Below, piece by piece: positions 50,457-58,685 of a stretch of DNA of 64,000 nucleotides. The stretch's first letter is position 1; each line of letters opens with the position of its first letter. This stretch comes from JAPLST01 sp964397565. Lineage in GTDB: Bacteria; Auribacterota; UBA3054; JAPLST01. The position numbers and the translations under genes are program-made. The stretch is taken from contig CAYNJC010000016.1 of the NCBI GenBank assembly GCA_964397565.1, positions 1 to 64,000 on the forward strand. The letters are read 5' to 3'. The notes beneath the pieces were generated by a model, which was not told the origin of the DNA, did not search any database, and was given only the letters and a program-made list of their open reading frames with translations.

Positions 50457-53400
50457 ATGGCTCATGTTCCTTTTGTGCATCTGCATGTGCGCTCCGAGTA
50501 TTCGTTCTTGCGCAGCACTCTGCGCGTGCGCGACGTTGCGCGCCTGGCAGCCGAGCTGCACATGCCGGCCGTCGCCTTGACCGATCGCATGAACTTGCAC
50601 GGGGTCGTCGCCTTCTATGACGCCTGCTCTCGTCACGGCATCAAACCGCTCATCGGTGCTGAAATTGCCGTCGCGCCGCTCGCGCCGCTGGCCACCGTTG
50701 ATCCGTACCGACCGCCCACCTTCGACCTGGTGCTGTTGGCCGAAGACCTGACCGGCTATGCCCGCTTGTGTGAATTGTTGACCCGCATCCACCTGCAGGG
50801 CAGCGCTGCCACGCTGTATGCGCGCGCCGAATGGCTCGAGGAACTGGCCGGCCACTGGATTGTCTTGTCCGGCGGCATGCAAGGTGAAATTGCCCAAGCG
50901 CTGCTGGCCGGCAATGCCCGCAGCGCGCGCACTGTTGCGGAAACCATGGCACACTTCGCCGGCCCGGGCCGCTTTTACCTGGAGCTGCAGTGGCATCAGA
51001 CGCAGGACGAACGCGCCGTCCTGCCGCAACTGATGGGACTGGCGCGCGACCTGAACGTGCCGGTTGTGGCGACCAATCAGTGTGCCTACGCCCGCGAAGA
51101 GGAAGCGCGCGCGGTCGAACTGCTGCAGCGCATCGAGACCAATCAGCCGATCCAATCGCTCGAAGACCTGACGCCCGTGTCGTCGCAGTATTACCTGCGC
51201 AGCCACGAGGAAATGGCGGCCGTCTTTCGCACTGCGCCCGAGGCCCTGGCCAATACCATGGCGATCACCGAACGCTGCGCGGTTGAGCTGCCGCTCGGTA
51301 GCGGGCATTTGCTGCCAAAATTCGAGACGCCGGATGGCAGCCCGGGCCGGGCGTATTTGCAGCGCTTGTGCGACGAAGGCTTGCGCGCGCGCTATGCCGC
51401 GTGGGACACGCCCGATGCGCCGGCGCCGCGGGCGTTGACCAAGAAGAAACGGCGCGACGTCAGCACGCGCCTCGAAACCGAACTTGAAACCATCACCCAG
51501 ATGGGTTTCGTCAGCTACTTTCTGATCGTCGCCGATTTTGTGAATTTTGCGCGCCGGCACGGCATCCCGGTCGGGCCTGGGCGCGGCTCGGCGGCCGGCA
51601 GCCTGGTCAGTTTCTTGCTCGGCATCACCGATGTGGACCCGCTTGACTACGGCCTGTTGTTCGAACGCTTCCTGAATCCGTCGCGCAAAAAGTTGCCGGA
51701 TATTGACATGGATTTCTGCGAGCAGCGCCGCACCGAAGTGATTGCCTATGTGCGCCAGCGCTACGGCGCCGAGTTCGTCGCCCAGATCGGCTCGTTCAGC
51801 ACCCTGCGCTATAAAGCGGCGCTGCGGGACACGTGCAAAGCGCTCAATATCGGCGACGCCGTGTGTGAGAAAATGTGCGCGCTGATCACCGCGCATGAAC
51901 GCGCGCACGGCATGGGTAAAGGGGGCGCGATCCGTGCCGCGCTGGCGCACCACGAGCCGCTGCGCGAACTGTACTTGCACGAGGCCCACGCCAAGACCGC
52001 GCTCGACCTGGCGGTCATGATCGAAGACTTGCCGCGCAATCTCTCAACGCATGCGGCTGGCGTGGTCATATCGCCGACGCCCCTGCGCACCCTGACGCCG
52101 CTGACGCGTGGCGCCGGCGATGAAGTCGTCACCCAGCTTGACATGTTTGCCGTCGAGCGCCTCGGCCTGCTTAAAATGGATTTTCTAGGGCTGACGACCC
52201 TGACGATACTCGAGCATGCGCGTGCCAGTGTCCGCGCGGCGCGCGGCATTGAGCTGGTCTTCACGGCCCTGCCACTGGATGATGCGCCCACTTTTGCGCT
52301 GCTCCAGCGCGGCGATGTCTTCGGCGTCTTCCAACTCGAGACCAGTGCCGGCATGCGCCGCCTGCTGTGCGACATGCACCCCACTACCATTCATGACCTC
52401 ATCGCCGTGATCGCCCTGTACCGCCCCGGCGCACTGCACGCCGCCGATGACTTTGTCGCGCGCAAGCACGGCCGCGCGCCGGTCACCTATCCGCATCCGG
52501 CCCTCGAACCGATCCTGAAGGAAACGTACGGCATCATGATCTACCAGGAGCAGGTCATGCAGTGCCTGCACAAGCTGGCTGGCTATTCGCTGGCCGACGC
52601 GGACACGTTTCGCCAGATCATGTCCAAGAAACTGGTCGAGCACATCAATGCCGAACGCGGAAAATTCCTGGCGCGCGCGCTGGACAAGGGCATGGCTGCC
52701 AACGTGGCCGAAGAATTGTTCGCGCTGATTGCGCGCTTCGCCAATTATGGCTTCAACAAATCGCACGCGACGGCCTATGCGATGGTGGCCTACTGGACGG
52801 CGTATGTCAAAGCGAAGTACCCTGAGGAGTTTTTTGCGGCGCTGTTGAACAGTCGCGCGGACGCCGCGGCACATGTGCAGGCGTGCCAGACGAACTGCCG
52901 CGCGCTGGGCGTGACGGTGCGCGGCCCGGATGTGCAGTGCAGTGCGGCGACATTCACGGTCGAACGCGAGGAAGGCGCAGCCCGGCCGGTGATTCGCTAT
53001 GGACTCGAAGCGGTGCGTAATGTCGGGCCGGCGGCTGCCGCGAGTTTGTGCGCGGAACGCGCGGCCGGCGGCGCGTTCACGTCGCTGGATGATCTGTGCC
53101 GGCGCGGGCGGGCGCGCGCCGTCACGCGCAAAACGCTTGAGGCACTGGTCAAGGCCGGCGCGTGCGATGGCTTTGGCATGGCGCGCCAGCGCATGGCCTT
53201 GCTCGTTGATGATATCACCGTCGGCTGGGAACGCGCAGCGGAATCGGCCTTGCAGCGCTCGTTCTTTGAAACATATGACGATCAGGCCAGCGCGGCGCAT
53301 GGCGGGCGGGCGCAGCTCGGCGAGGTGCCCGAATGGGATCTGCTCACCAAATTAGCCTTTGAAAAAGAAGCCCTGGGCGTCTACGTCAGCGGCCATCCGC

Positions 53401-54017
53401 TCGATGCCTGCGCCCAATTGTGGCGCGCGTGCGTGAGCGCGGACGCCCGCAGAACGGGCTATCAGACCGTGGACGAGGACGATTCGCACACCGAACAATT
53501 GCTCGACGCGGCGCCGGCAGCGGTGGTCATGGGCGGGCTCATTCTTGCGACCGATTGGCGGATGAGCAGGCGCGGCAAGGCCTATGGCGTTATTGCTCTC
53601 GAAGATTTCTACGGCGCGTTTGACGCCTTGCTCTGGTCGGACATGATTGAGCAATGGCGCCCGCGCCTGACGGCCAACCAGATTGTGTTTTTGCGCGGCA
53701 CGTTGCGCGAGTCGTTTGGCCGGATTTCGCTCTCGGTGACGGCCTTGGCATCGCTGGACGAGCTGGTGCGCACCTGGATCAGCGCGCTGCGTTTGACGCT
53801 GTCCGCCGCGCAGGCAGCCCCGGCCATGCTGGAGCGCATCGCCATTATTGTCAAACAGTATCCCGGCGAGACTGCCGTGGAGCTGCAGTTGCCCGCCCGC
53901 GACGCGGCAGCGCCGGCGCGGATTGTCGCCGCCCGCACGCGGGTGGCGGTCTCGGAAGACCTGCTGCGCCCGCTGGCGGAACTGCTTGGTGAAGACGCCG
54001 TGCACTGCGTCTGCTAG
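50457..54017 (+). CDS. dnaE: DNA polymerase III alpha subunit
   Basis: The replicative polymerase, 1,186 residues. An N-terminal PHP domain (FVHLHVRSEYSFLRS, VALTDRMNLHG) is followed by the polymerase core: GRGSAAGSLVSFLLGITDVDPL, the catalytic acidic motif KLPDIDMDFCEQRR, LVEHINAERGKF and NYGFNKSHATAYA. A helix-hairpin-helix region, KEALGVYVSGHPL and an OB-fold (AVVMGGLILATDWRMSRRGK) complete the C-terminus. Length and order fit DnaE1 rather than the shorter error-prone DnaE2. Confidence 0.95.
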   Translation: MAHVPFVHLHVRSEYSFLRSTLRVRDVARLAAELHMPAVALTDRMNLHGVVAFYDACSRHGIKPLIGAEIAVAPLAPLATVDPYRPPTFDLVLLAEDLTGYARLCELLTRIHLQGSAATLYARAEWLEELAGHWIVLSGGMQGEIAQALLAGNARSARTVAETMAHFAGPGRFYLELQWHQTQDERAVLPQLMGLARDLNVPVVATNQCAYAREEEARAVELLQRIETNQPIQSLEDLTPVSSQYYLRSHEEMAAVFRTAPEALANTMAITERCAVELPLGSGHLLPKFETPDGSPGRAYLQRLCDEGLRARYAAWDTPDAPAPRALTKKKRRDVSTRLETELETITQMGFVSYFLIVADFVNFARRHGIPVGPGRGSAAGSLVSFLLGITDVDPLDYGLLFERFLNPSRKKLPDIDMDFCEQRRTEVIAYVRQRYGAEFVAQIGSFSTLRYKAALRDTCKALNIGDAVCEKMCALITAHERAHGMGKGGAIRAALAHHEPLRELYLHEAHAKTALDLAVMIEDLPRNLSTHAAGVVISPTPLRTLTPLTRGAGDEVVTQLDMFAVERLGLLKMDFLGLTTLTILEHARASVRAARGIELVFTALPLDDAPTFALLQRGDVFGVFQLETSAGMRRLLCDMHPTTIHDLIAVIALYRPGALHAADDFVARKHGRAPVTYPHPALEPILKETYGIMIYQEQVMQCLHKLAGYSLADADTFRQIMSKKLVEHINAERGKFLARALDKGMAANVAEELFALIARFANYGFNKSHATAYAMVAYWTAYVKAKYPEEFFAALLNSRADAAAHVQACQTNCRALGVTVRGPDVQCSAATFTVEREEGAARPVIRYGLEAVRNVGPAAAASLCAERAAGGAFTSLDDLCRRGRARAVTRKTLEALVKAGACDGFGMARQRMALLVDDITVGWERAAESALQRSFFETYDDQASAAHGGRAQLGEVPEWDLLTKLAFEKEALGVYVSGHPLDACAQLWRACVSADARRTGYQTVDEDDSHTEQLLDAAPAAVVMGGLILATDWRMSRRGKAYGVIALEDFYGAFDALLWSDMIEQWRPRLTANQIVFLRGTLRESFGRISLSVTALASLDELVRTWISALRLTLSAAQAAPAMLERIAIIVKQYPGETAVELQLPARDAAAPARIVAARTRVAVSEDLLRPLAELLGEDAVHCVC

Positions 54018-54053
54018 ATTCTCGCGCGCCGGCGGAAGAAGCCTGCGCTTGGT

Positions 54054-54082
54054 TTGATAGGCGTGTTGCGAAATGCTATACT
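54054..54082 (+). promoter_or_regulatory. Promoter of mutS2, leaderless arrangement
   Basis: TTGATA (54054-54059), 17-base spacer, TATACT (54077-54082) with an extended TGC. The ATG at 54089 is six bases beyond the -10. Confidence 0.75.
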
Positions 54083-54088
54083 CTCTCG

Positions 54089-56422
54089 ATGCTTGACCCC
54101 TGCGAACATACCCTGCGCGTGCTGGAGTTTGACGCGTTGCGCGAAGTGCTGGCCGGCCATGCGGCCACGCCGGCCGGGCGGCGCGCGGCGGCGGCACTCA
54201 TGCCGACGCGCCAGTTCGCGTCTATTGTCCGGTTGCAGCGCGAGACCACCGAGCTGGTGCAGTTGCTGATCGCCGGCAATTGCCCGCCCTTGTCGGGCGT
54301 GGCCGACATTGCCGACGTCATTGCCGGGCTGGCGCAGGCCCGCGTGCCGCTTGAACCGGACGACCTGCTGGCGATTGCCGAAACACTGCAGGCCATGCAA
54401 GCCGTGCGCGCCTTTGGCGTCTCCTATCGCGAGCTCGCCCCGACCCTCTGGGACGCCATTCAACCCATCGGCGATTTTGCCAAGGAATGCGTCGAGATCG
54501 ATCGCTGCATTGATCGCGACAAGACCGTCAATGCCCATGCTTCCCCGAAACTAAATGATCTGCGCCGACATATTGCCACGCTGCGCGCGCAGATTCATGA
54601 GCGCTTGCGGCGCGTCATGGAAAGCGCCGAGGCCCAGCGCGCGCTCGAGGACACCGTCATCACCGAGCGCAATGGCCGGCCGGTCCTGGTGATCAAATCC
54701 GGCATGCGCAACGCGGTGGCGGGCACGGTCTGGGATCGTTCGCAGAGTGGCGCAACCCTGTTCATCGAGCCGCACGCAGTGACCGCCATGGTCAACCAAC
54801 TGGATGAGCTGCGCTTCGAGGAGGCCCGCGAAGTCGAGCGCATTTTGTGGGTCTTAACCCACCTGCTCGATGCGCGCCGCACCGACATTCTGGCCGGCTG
54901 CGCTGTGCTTACCCATGTTGACCTCACGTTTGCCAAGGCGCGCCACAGCATTGCCTGCCGCATGTGCGCGGCGGAGCCGCGCGACGACACGCGCATGGTC
55001 TTGCGCGACGCGCGCCATCCGCTGTTACTGCACTATGCGACTGCGACGGCCGGCGGCAGTGAAGCCGTGGTGCCCATCTCGCTGCGGCTCGGCGATGAAT
55101 ATGACATTGTCGTCATTACCGGCCCGAACACCGGCGGAAAAACCGTCGCACTCAAGACGATCGGCTTGTTGACGCTGATGGCGCAATGCGGCATGCACGT
55201 GCCGGCGGCCGCCGGCAGTTGCCTGCCGGTCACGCGCGCCGTCTATGCCGACATTGGTGACGAACAAAGTTTGCAGCAGAGTTTGAGCACCTTTTCGGCG
55301 CACATTCGCACGCTCGTGGCGATTCTGGCGCAGACATCGGCCGGCGCGCTGGTCTTGCTCGATGAACTGGGCGCCGGCACGGATCCGGCCGATGGCGCGG
55401 CGCTGGCAACGGCCTTGCTGGAACATCTGCGCCAGCGCGGCATGCAGGCGGTGGCGACCACCCATCTGGGCGCGCTCAAAGTCTACGCGTCAAGTGTGCC
55501 GCGGGTCGAGAATGCGTGCGTCGAGTTCAATGCCGAGACCATGCGGCCAACCTTTCGTCTGCTCATCGGGCAGCCAGGCGCCAGCAATGCGATTGTCATT
55601 GCGCAGCATTTGGGGATGCCAGTCGAAGTCCTTGACAGGGCGCGCGCCGCATTGCACGAAGGTGCGCTGGATACCACCGAATTACTAAATAAGGTGCAAG
55701 CCATGCGGGTCGAGGCCGAAGAGCGGCGCGCGCGCGCCGACGCCCTGCAGCGCGATGCCACCGCCCGTATGGCCGACGTTGAATCGGCGCGCACACGCAT
55801 TGTGGATGAGGCGCATGCGCTGGTCGAGGACACGATGCGCGACCTGTGTGCGTTGCTGGATGAATACCAGCGCGCGACCGCAAATGCGCCGGCGCCGTGG
55901 GGCGATTGCGCACGGACGCTGTGTGAACGCCTGCGCGACCTGGCGCGTGGCACGCCCCTGGCCGAGCAGCAGGCCCACTTCGTCGAGCGGGTCAAGTTGG
56001 GCGACCGGGTCTTTGTCCGGCCATTGCAGAGCTTTGGCATTGTGCGCGCCATCCGGCGCAAGAAACAGATTATGCGCATCGCGGTGGAAAATGTCGAGAC
56101 GGATGTTCCGTTCAGTGGCATTGCCGAACGGCCGTTCAGCATGCCGCAGACACCGCGTTCCAAGCCCGCCGCGCCCGAAACCGCGCCGCCATCTGCAGTT
56201 GAACCAGTACCCGAAGAAGAGGTCGCGGAGCCGGTTGCGATCACCGCGTGGGACGCGCTCGCCGTCGGTGATGAAGTGTATGTGCCGCTCTTGCGCAGCG
56301 CGGCGACCGTGCAGCGCATCGACCGCGCCCAACAGCGCCTGACCGTGCGCGCCGGCGTGTTCGACACGGTCGTGCCGTTCAGCAAAGTCCGCTGTAAATT
56401 CTCGCGCAGCGCGACAATTTAG
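54089..56422 (+). CDS. mutS2: MutS2-family ATPase lacking the Smr nuclease domain
   Basis: A 777-residue MutS-related ATPase, linked in other bacteria to suppression of recombination and to rescue of collided ribosomes. It shows the MutS2 opening (LRVLEFDALREVLAGHAATPAGR), the clamp region, TERNGRPVLVIKSG, Walker A TGPNTGGKTVALKT, the QSLSTFSAHI block, Walker B VLLDELGAGTDP and VATTHLGALK. After the coiled coil there are two KOW-like modules (KLGDRVFVRPLQSFGIVRAI and AVGDEVYVPLLRSAATVQRI), but no C-terminal Smr endonuclease, which normally ends this family. Confidence 0.9.
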   Translation: MLDPCEHTLRVLEFDALREVLAGHAATPAGRRAAAALMPTRQFASIVRLQRETTELVQLLIAGNCPPLSGVADIADVIAGLAQARVPLEPDDLLAIAETLQAMQAVRAFGVSYRELAPTLWDAIQPIGDFAKECVEIDRCIDRDKTVNAHASPKLNDLRRHIATLRAQIHERLRRVMESAEAQRALEDTVITERNGRPVLVIKSGMRNAVAGTVWDRSQSGATLFIEPHAVTAMVNQLDELRFEEAREVERILWVLTHLLDARRTDILAGCAVLTHVDLTFAKARHSIACRMCAAEPRDDTRMVLRDARHPLLLHYATATAGGSEAVVPISLRLGDEYDIVVITGPNTGGKTVALKTIGLLTLMAQCGMHVPAAAGSCLPVTRAVYADIGDEQSLQQSLSTFSAHIRTLVAILAQTSAGALVLLDELGAGTDPADGAALATALLEHLRQRGMQAVATTHLGALKVYASSVPRVENACVEFNAETMRPTFRLLIGQPGASNAIVIAQHLGMPVEVLDRARAALHEGALDTTELLNKVQAMRVEAEERRARADALQRDATARMADVESARTRIVDEAHALVEDTMRDLCALLDEYQRATANAPAPWGDCARTLCERLRDLARGTPLAEQQAHFVERVKLGDRVFVRPLQSFGIVRAIRRKKQIMRIAVENVETDVPFSGIAERPFSMPQTPRSKPAAPETAPPSAVEPVPEEEVAEPVAITAWDALAVGDEVYVPLLRSAATVQRIDRAQQRLTVRAGVFDTVVPFSKVRCKFSRSATI

Positions 56423-56830
56423 AATGCAGCCATGGCCGTGCTTGCTGCAATCCGGCGACACACGCGCGCCAGTTGTGGCCAAGTCGCACGGCTCAAGTCC
56501 ACGCAACAGTCTGAAGTATGGCAGGCTACCCCGCCTGCCATTGCTGATATGGCCACGGCGCTCGCCGTGGACAGCAGGAGCCGCTGCAATGTGGGAGCCG
56601 CCTCCGTGCAACGATTGCTGCGGCTGCCGCGGGGCCGGTGCCGCTGAAGGTATGCGGGATTTTCATATCCCGCACGAGATGCGATCAAGAGATCGCACAT
56701 ACCTTCAGCCGATCCGGCGATCGGCGTTCCCTTCGCGGCGCGCAGCACTACCACAGATTCGTGGGGCGGTGGCCGCTCCCGCTCTACCTGCTTAAAACCT
56801 AAAACCAAAACGTAACACACGTATCCGTCA
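56423..56830. other. Hairpin-dense intergenic region
   Basis: No convincing gene. Perfect stems include TGGCAGGC/GCCTGCCA (56519-56540), CCACGGC/GCCGTGG (56553-56570), the 12-bp outer stem GCTGAAGGTATG/CATACCTTCAGC (56643-56709) enclosing TGCGGGAT/ATCCCGCA (56653-56674) and TGCGATC/GATCGCA (56680-56697), and GCCGATC/GATCGGC (56708-56725). The nested set folds as a three-way junction. It could be a structured RNA or a cluster of palindromic repeat elements between convergent genes. Confidence 0.6.
56643..56709. repeat. Nested inverted repeat forming a three-way junction
   Basis: A 12-bp perfect outer stem closes two perfect inner hairpins of 8 bp (loop TTTCAT) and 7 bp (loop AAGA). Two bases of the outer stem are shared with the first hairpin, so alternative pairings exist. 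Both strands can fold equally. Confidence 0.8.
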
Positions 56831-58309
56831 TCATCCGTCGCGTTCAAGCGCGCCGCGCCAGCCGAAATGCGGCGCGAAGCGATAGGGGATGATGTGTTGC
56901 AGCGCGGCCAACTGGCCGCACCACAGGGGATTAGTCGCAAGAAGTTCGATGGCGTCGGGCTGAAACGCGCAGAGCGGCAGCTCGTGCGACGCACAGGCGC
57001 CGGTGAGCAGTCGCAGTTTGCGCCAGTCAAAGCCCATCAGCCAGGCGCAGGTCAGGTCCACCGCGACCGGATTGCAGCCGGCCAGAATCACGCCGCAGGG
57101 CTTGGCGTCCGGCGCGAGCGGCCCATCGCCTTCGCCGGCGATGATACCGTCCACAATCGTGAGATAGCGCCGGCGCGCGTGGGGATCGAGCTGCCCGCTC
57201 TGCCCGTAGAAAAAACAGGTGTTCAGATCCAAGGTCATGCGCCAGGTCGTATCGTTGCCGTGCCAGTTGCCGCTGCGCACCACCTGCTGTGTGCTGCCGA
57301 AAACACGCTTGCCCAAATGTTTCACCGGCCGAAACAGGTGATTAACCCACGCCGGCGTGTGCGTCAGCGCCTGCTTGATGCGCGTCATCAAGACGCGTTC
57401 GGTATGCGTCTTACCAGTGTGCGTAGAAAATTGATCGCCGCCTTCTTCGGGCGCGCCCAACATGTAATGCGGCAGCCAATTCTTGTCGCCGTTGATGCCG
57501 ACGAAATTCTTGAGCGCGCAGGTCAGCCCGGTCTTCTTGTGCGTCTTCAACTTTGGCAGATTGATGACCACATCGGCCTGCAGCACCGTGCCCGACAGCA
57601 AGTATTCATGGATATCATCATGATGATGCAGCCGGGTGACGGTGGTGTTGTAATCGGCGCCGTAAAAGCCGTGGCGCGGGTGGATGCCGTGAAACCGGCT
57701 GTGCGCGCCGAGATTGACGGCGACATAACCGCGTGGGTCGCCCGCCAAGGCGGTGCGGCGGATGATGACATCGTCGCGTGCCTCCCATTCCTCGCGGCGC
57801 AAGTCGAGCAACTCGACCGGCACGGGCGACCACGTGTTATACCAACAGACTACCGCGTGCGTGCCCGACCCACGACAGATTTCGTCGAATGACGAGTCTG
57901 TTTGCGGCGCATCACAAACAATGACCCGCCCTTGGCCGCGCAGCGCCAGCAGCACGTAATCACAGGCCGCGCGGATAATCGCGCCGTGCGTGATGACTTG
58001 CTGCCACTCGGCCGGGCGTGTCTCGTGCTGTTCCTTGATGAAATTCGGTTTGAGCACGACCGTGTCGCCGGGCTGCACCAGCCCGGCCAGCGGATTCCAC
58101 GCCGGAACATCCGGCGCACCGAACAGCAGCGCCAGCGCATCACGCACGGCGCGATAGGCGGCATTGGTCGGGTCTGGCGCAAAGGCCGGCAGAAAAGCCA
58201 GCTCGGTAAAGTGCTCGGGCGGATGAAATGGCGGCGTGCGCGGATACGCGCACACCACGCTGGTTGCCAGCGCAACCTGCGAACTGGTTAGCCAACAGTG
58301 GTTGCTCAT
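56831..58309 (-). CDS. DUF362-domain protein
   Basis: A 492-residue protein of the DUF362 family, an uncharacterised group often found with redox or cell-surface genes. Recognisable blocks are GLVQPGDTVVLKPNFIKEQ, VIVCDAPQTDSSFDEI, ADVVINLPKLKTHKKTGLTCALKNFVGINGDK and the C-terminal DGIIAGEGDGPL and NPVAVDLTCAWLMGFDW. No signal peptide or iron-sulfur cluster motif is visible. The ATG at 58309 is set by the -10 box six bases upstream. It is divergent from the glycan operon. Confidence 0.85.
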   Translation of the reverse strand: MSNHCWLTSSQVALATSVVCAYPRTPPFHPPEHFTELAFLPAFAPDPTNAAYRAVRDALALLFGAPDVPAWNPLAGLVQPGDTVVLKPNFIKEQHETRPAEWQQVITHGAIIRAACDYVLLALRGQGRVIVCDAPQTDSSFDEICRGSGTHAVVCWYNTWSPVPVELLDLRREEWEARDDVIIRRTALAGDPRGYVAVNLGAHSRFHGIHPRHGFYGADYNTTVTRLHHHDDIHEYLLSGTVLQADVVINLPKLKTHKKTGLTCALKNFVGINGDKNWLPHYMLGAPEEGGDQFSTHTGKTHTERVLMTRIKQALTHTPAWVNHLFRPVKHLGKRVFGSTQQVVRSGNWHGNDTTWRMTLDLNTCFFYGQSGQLDPHARRRYLTIVDGIIAGEGDGPLAPDAKPCGVILAGCNPVAVDLTCAWLMGFDWRKLRLLTGACASHELPLCAFQPDAIELLATNPLWCGQLAALQHIIPYRFAPHFGWRGALERDG

Positions 58310-58315
58310 GCATAT

Positions 58316-58344
58316 ATTATACGTTCCCCGGCCTTTGCGCGCAA
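58316..58344 (-). promoter_or_regulatory. Promoter of the DUF362 gene, leaderless arrangement
   Basis: On the minus strand TTGCGC (58339-58344), 17-base spacer, TATAAT (58316-58321). The ATG at 58309 lies six bases beyond the -10. Confidence 0.65.
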
Positions 58345-58459
58345 TCGCACAGTAGATTATCCAGAACCGCTGCAGATTGCGGCGGGAGAAAACTAGAGTG
58401 CGCAGCCTGCCCGCTGTTGCCATAGTTGTACCCGCCGGCGGTGGGGGGGCCGGAGTTTA

Positions 58460-58503
58460 CATTTGTTCGCCGCGCACAAAGTACCGCATGCCGCTTGCAA
58501 AAT
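58460..58503. repeat. Short dispersed sequence, copy B
   Basis: Matches copy A at 36172-36206 in block order (CATTTGTTCGC, GCG, ACCG, TTGCAAAA) with small insertions. It overlaps the -35 box of the glycan operon promoter. Confidence 0.4.
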
Positions 58504-58523
58504 CACGACTGTTTTGCTATTCT
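58495..58523 (+). promoter_or_regulatory. Probable promoter of the glycan operon
   Basis: TTGCAA (58495-58500), 17-base spacer, TATTCT (58518-58523) with an extended TGC. The leader would be about 155 bases, unusually long for this window. Confidence 0.45.
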
Positions 58524-58685
58524 TTTCTATACTATTGATTGTCACTACCAATCACCATGCCATTGACCGAAACAACCGCCGTCCTGGATGCTCTTGCCCA
58601 ACCGCGTGGCTGCGGGAAGCAACGCAATCGCGCCTGCCATGCTGTCATGATCCGCTCATATTCACCGAGCAACTGATACAGAACT

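Larger units (their letters stand above)
58345..58685. other. Intergenic region before the glycan operon
   Basis: Contains a dispersed-repeat copy (58460-58503), the probable operon promoter (58495-58523) and a leader of about 150 bases. One 39-codon open frame (58557-58676) ends ten bases before the aminotransferase ATG; it has no recognised domain and could be an upstream ORF or chance. Confidence 0.4.

Noticed and set aside
50445..51989. A 514-codon minus-strand frame over dnaE
   Set aside because: dnaE PHP and polymerase motifs fix the plus strand as coding; the antisense frame is compositional.
56419..57030. A minus-strand frame across the hairpin-rich intergenic region
   Set aside because: It overlaps the DUF362 gene in another frame, lacks motifs, and its sequence is explained by palindromic repeats.
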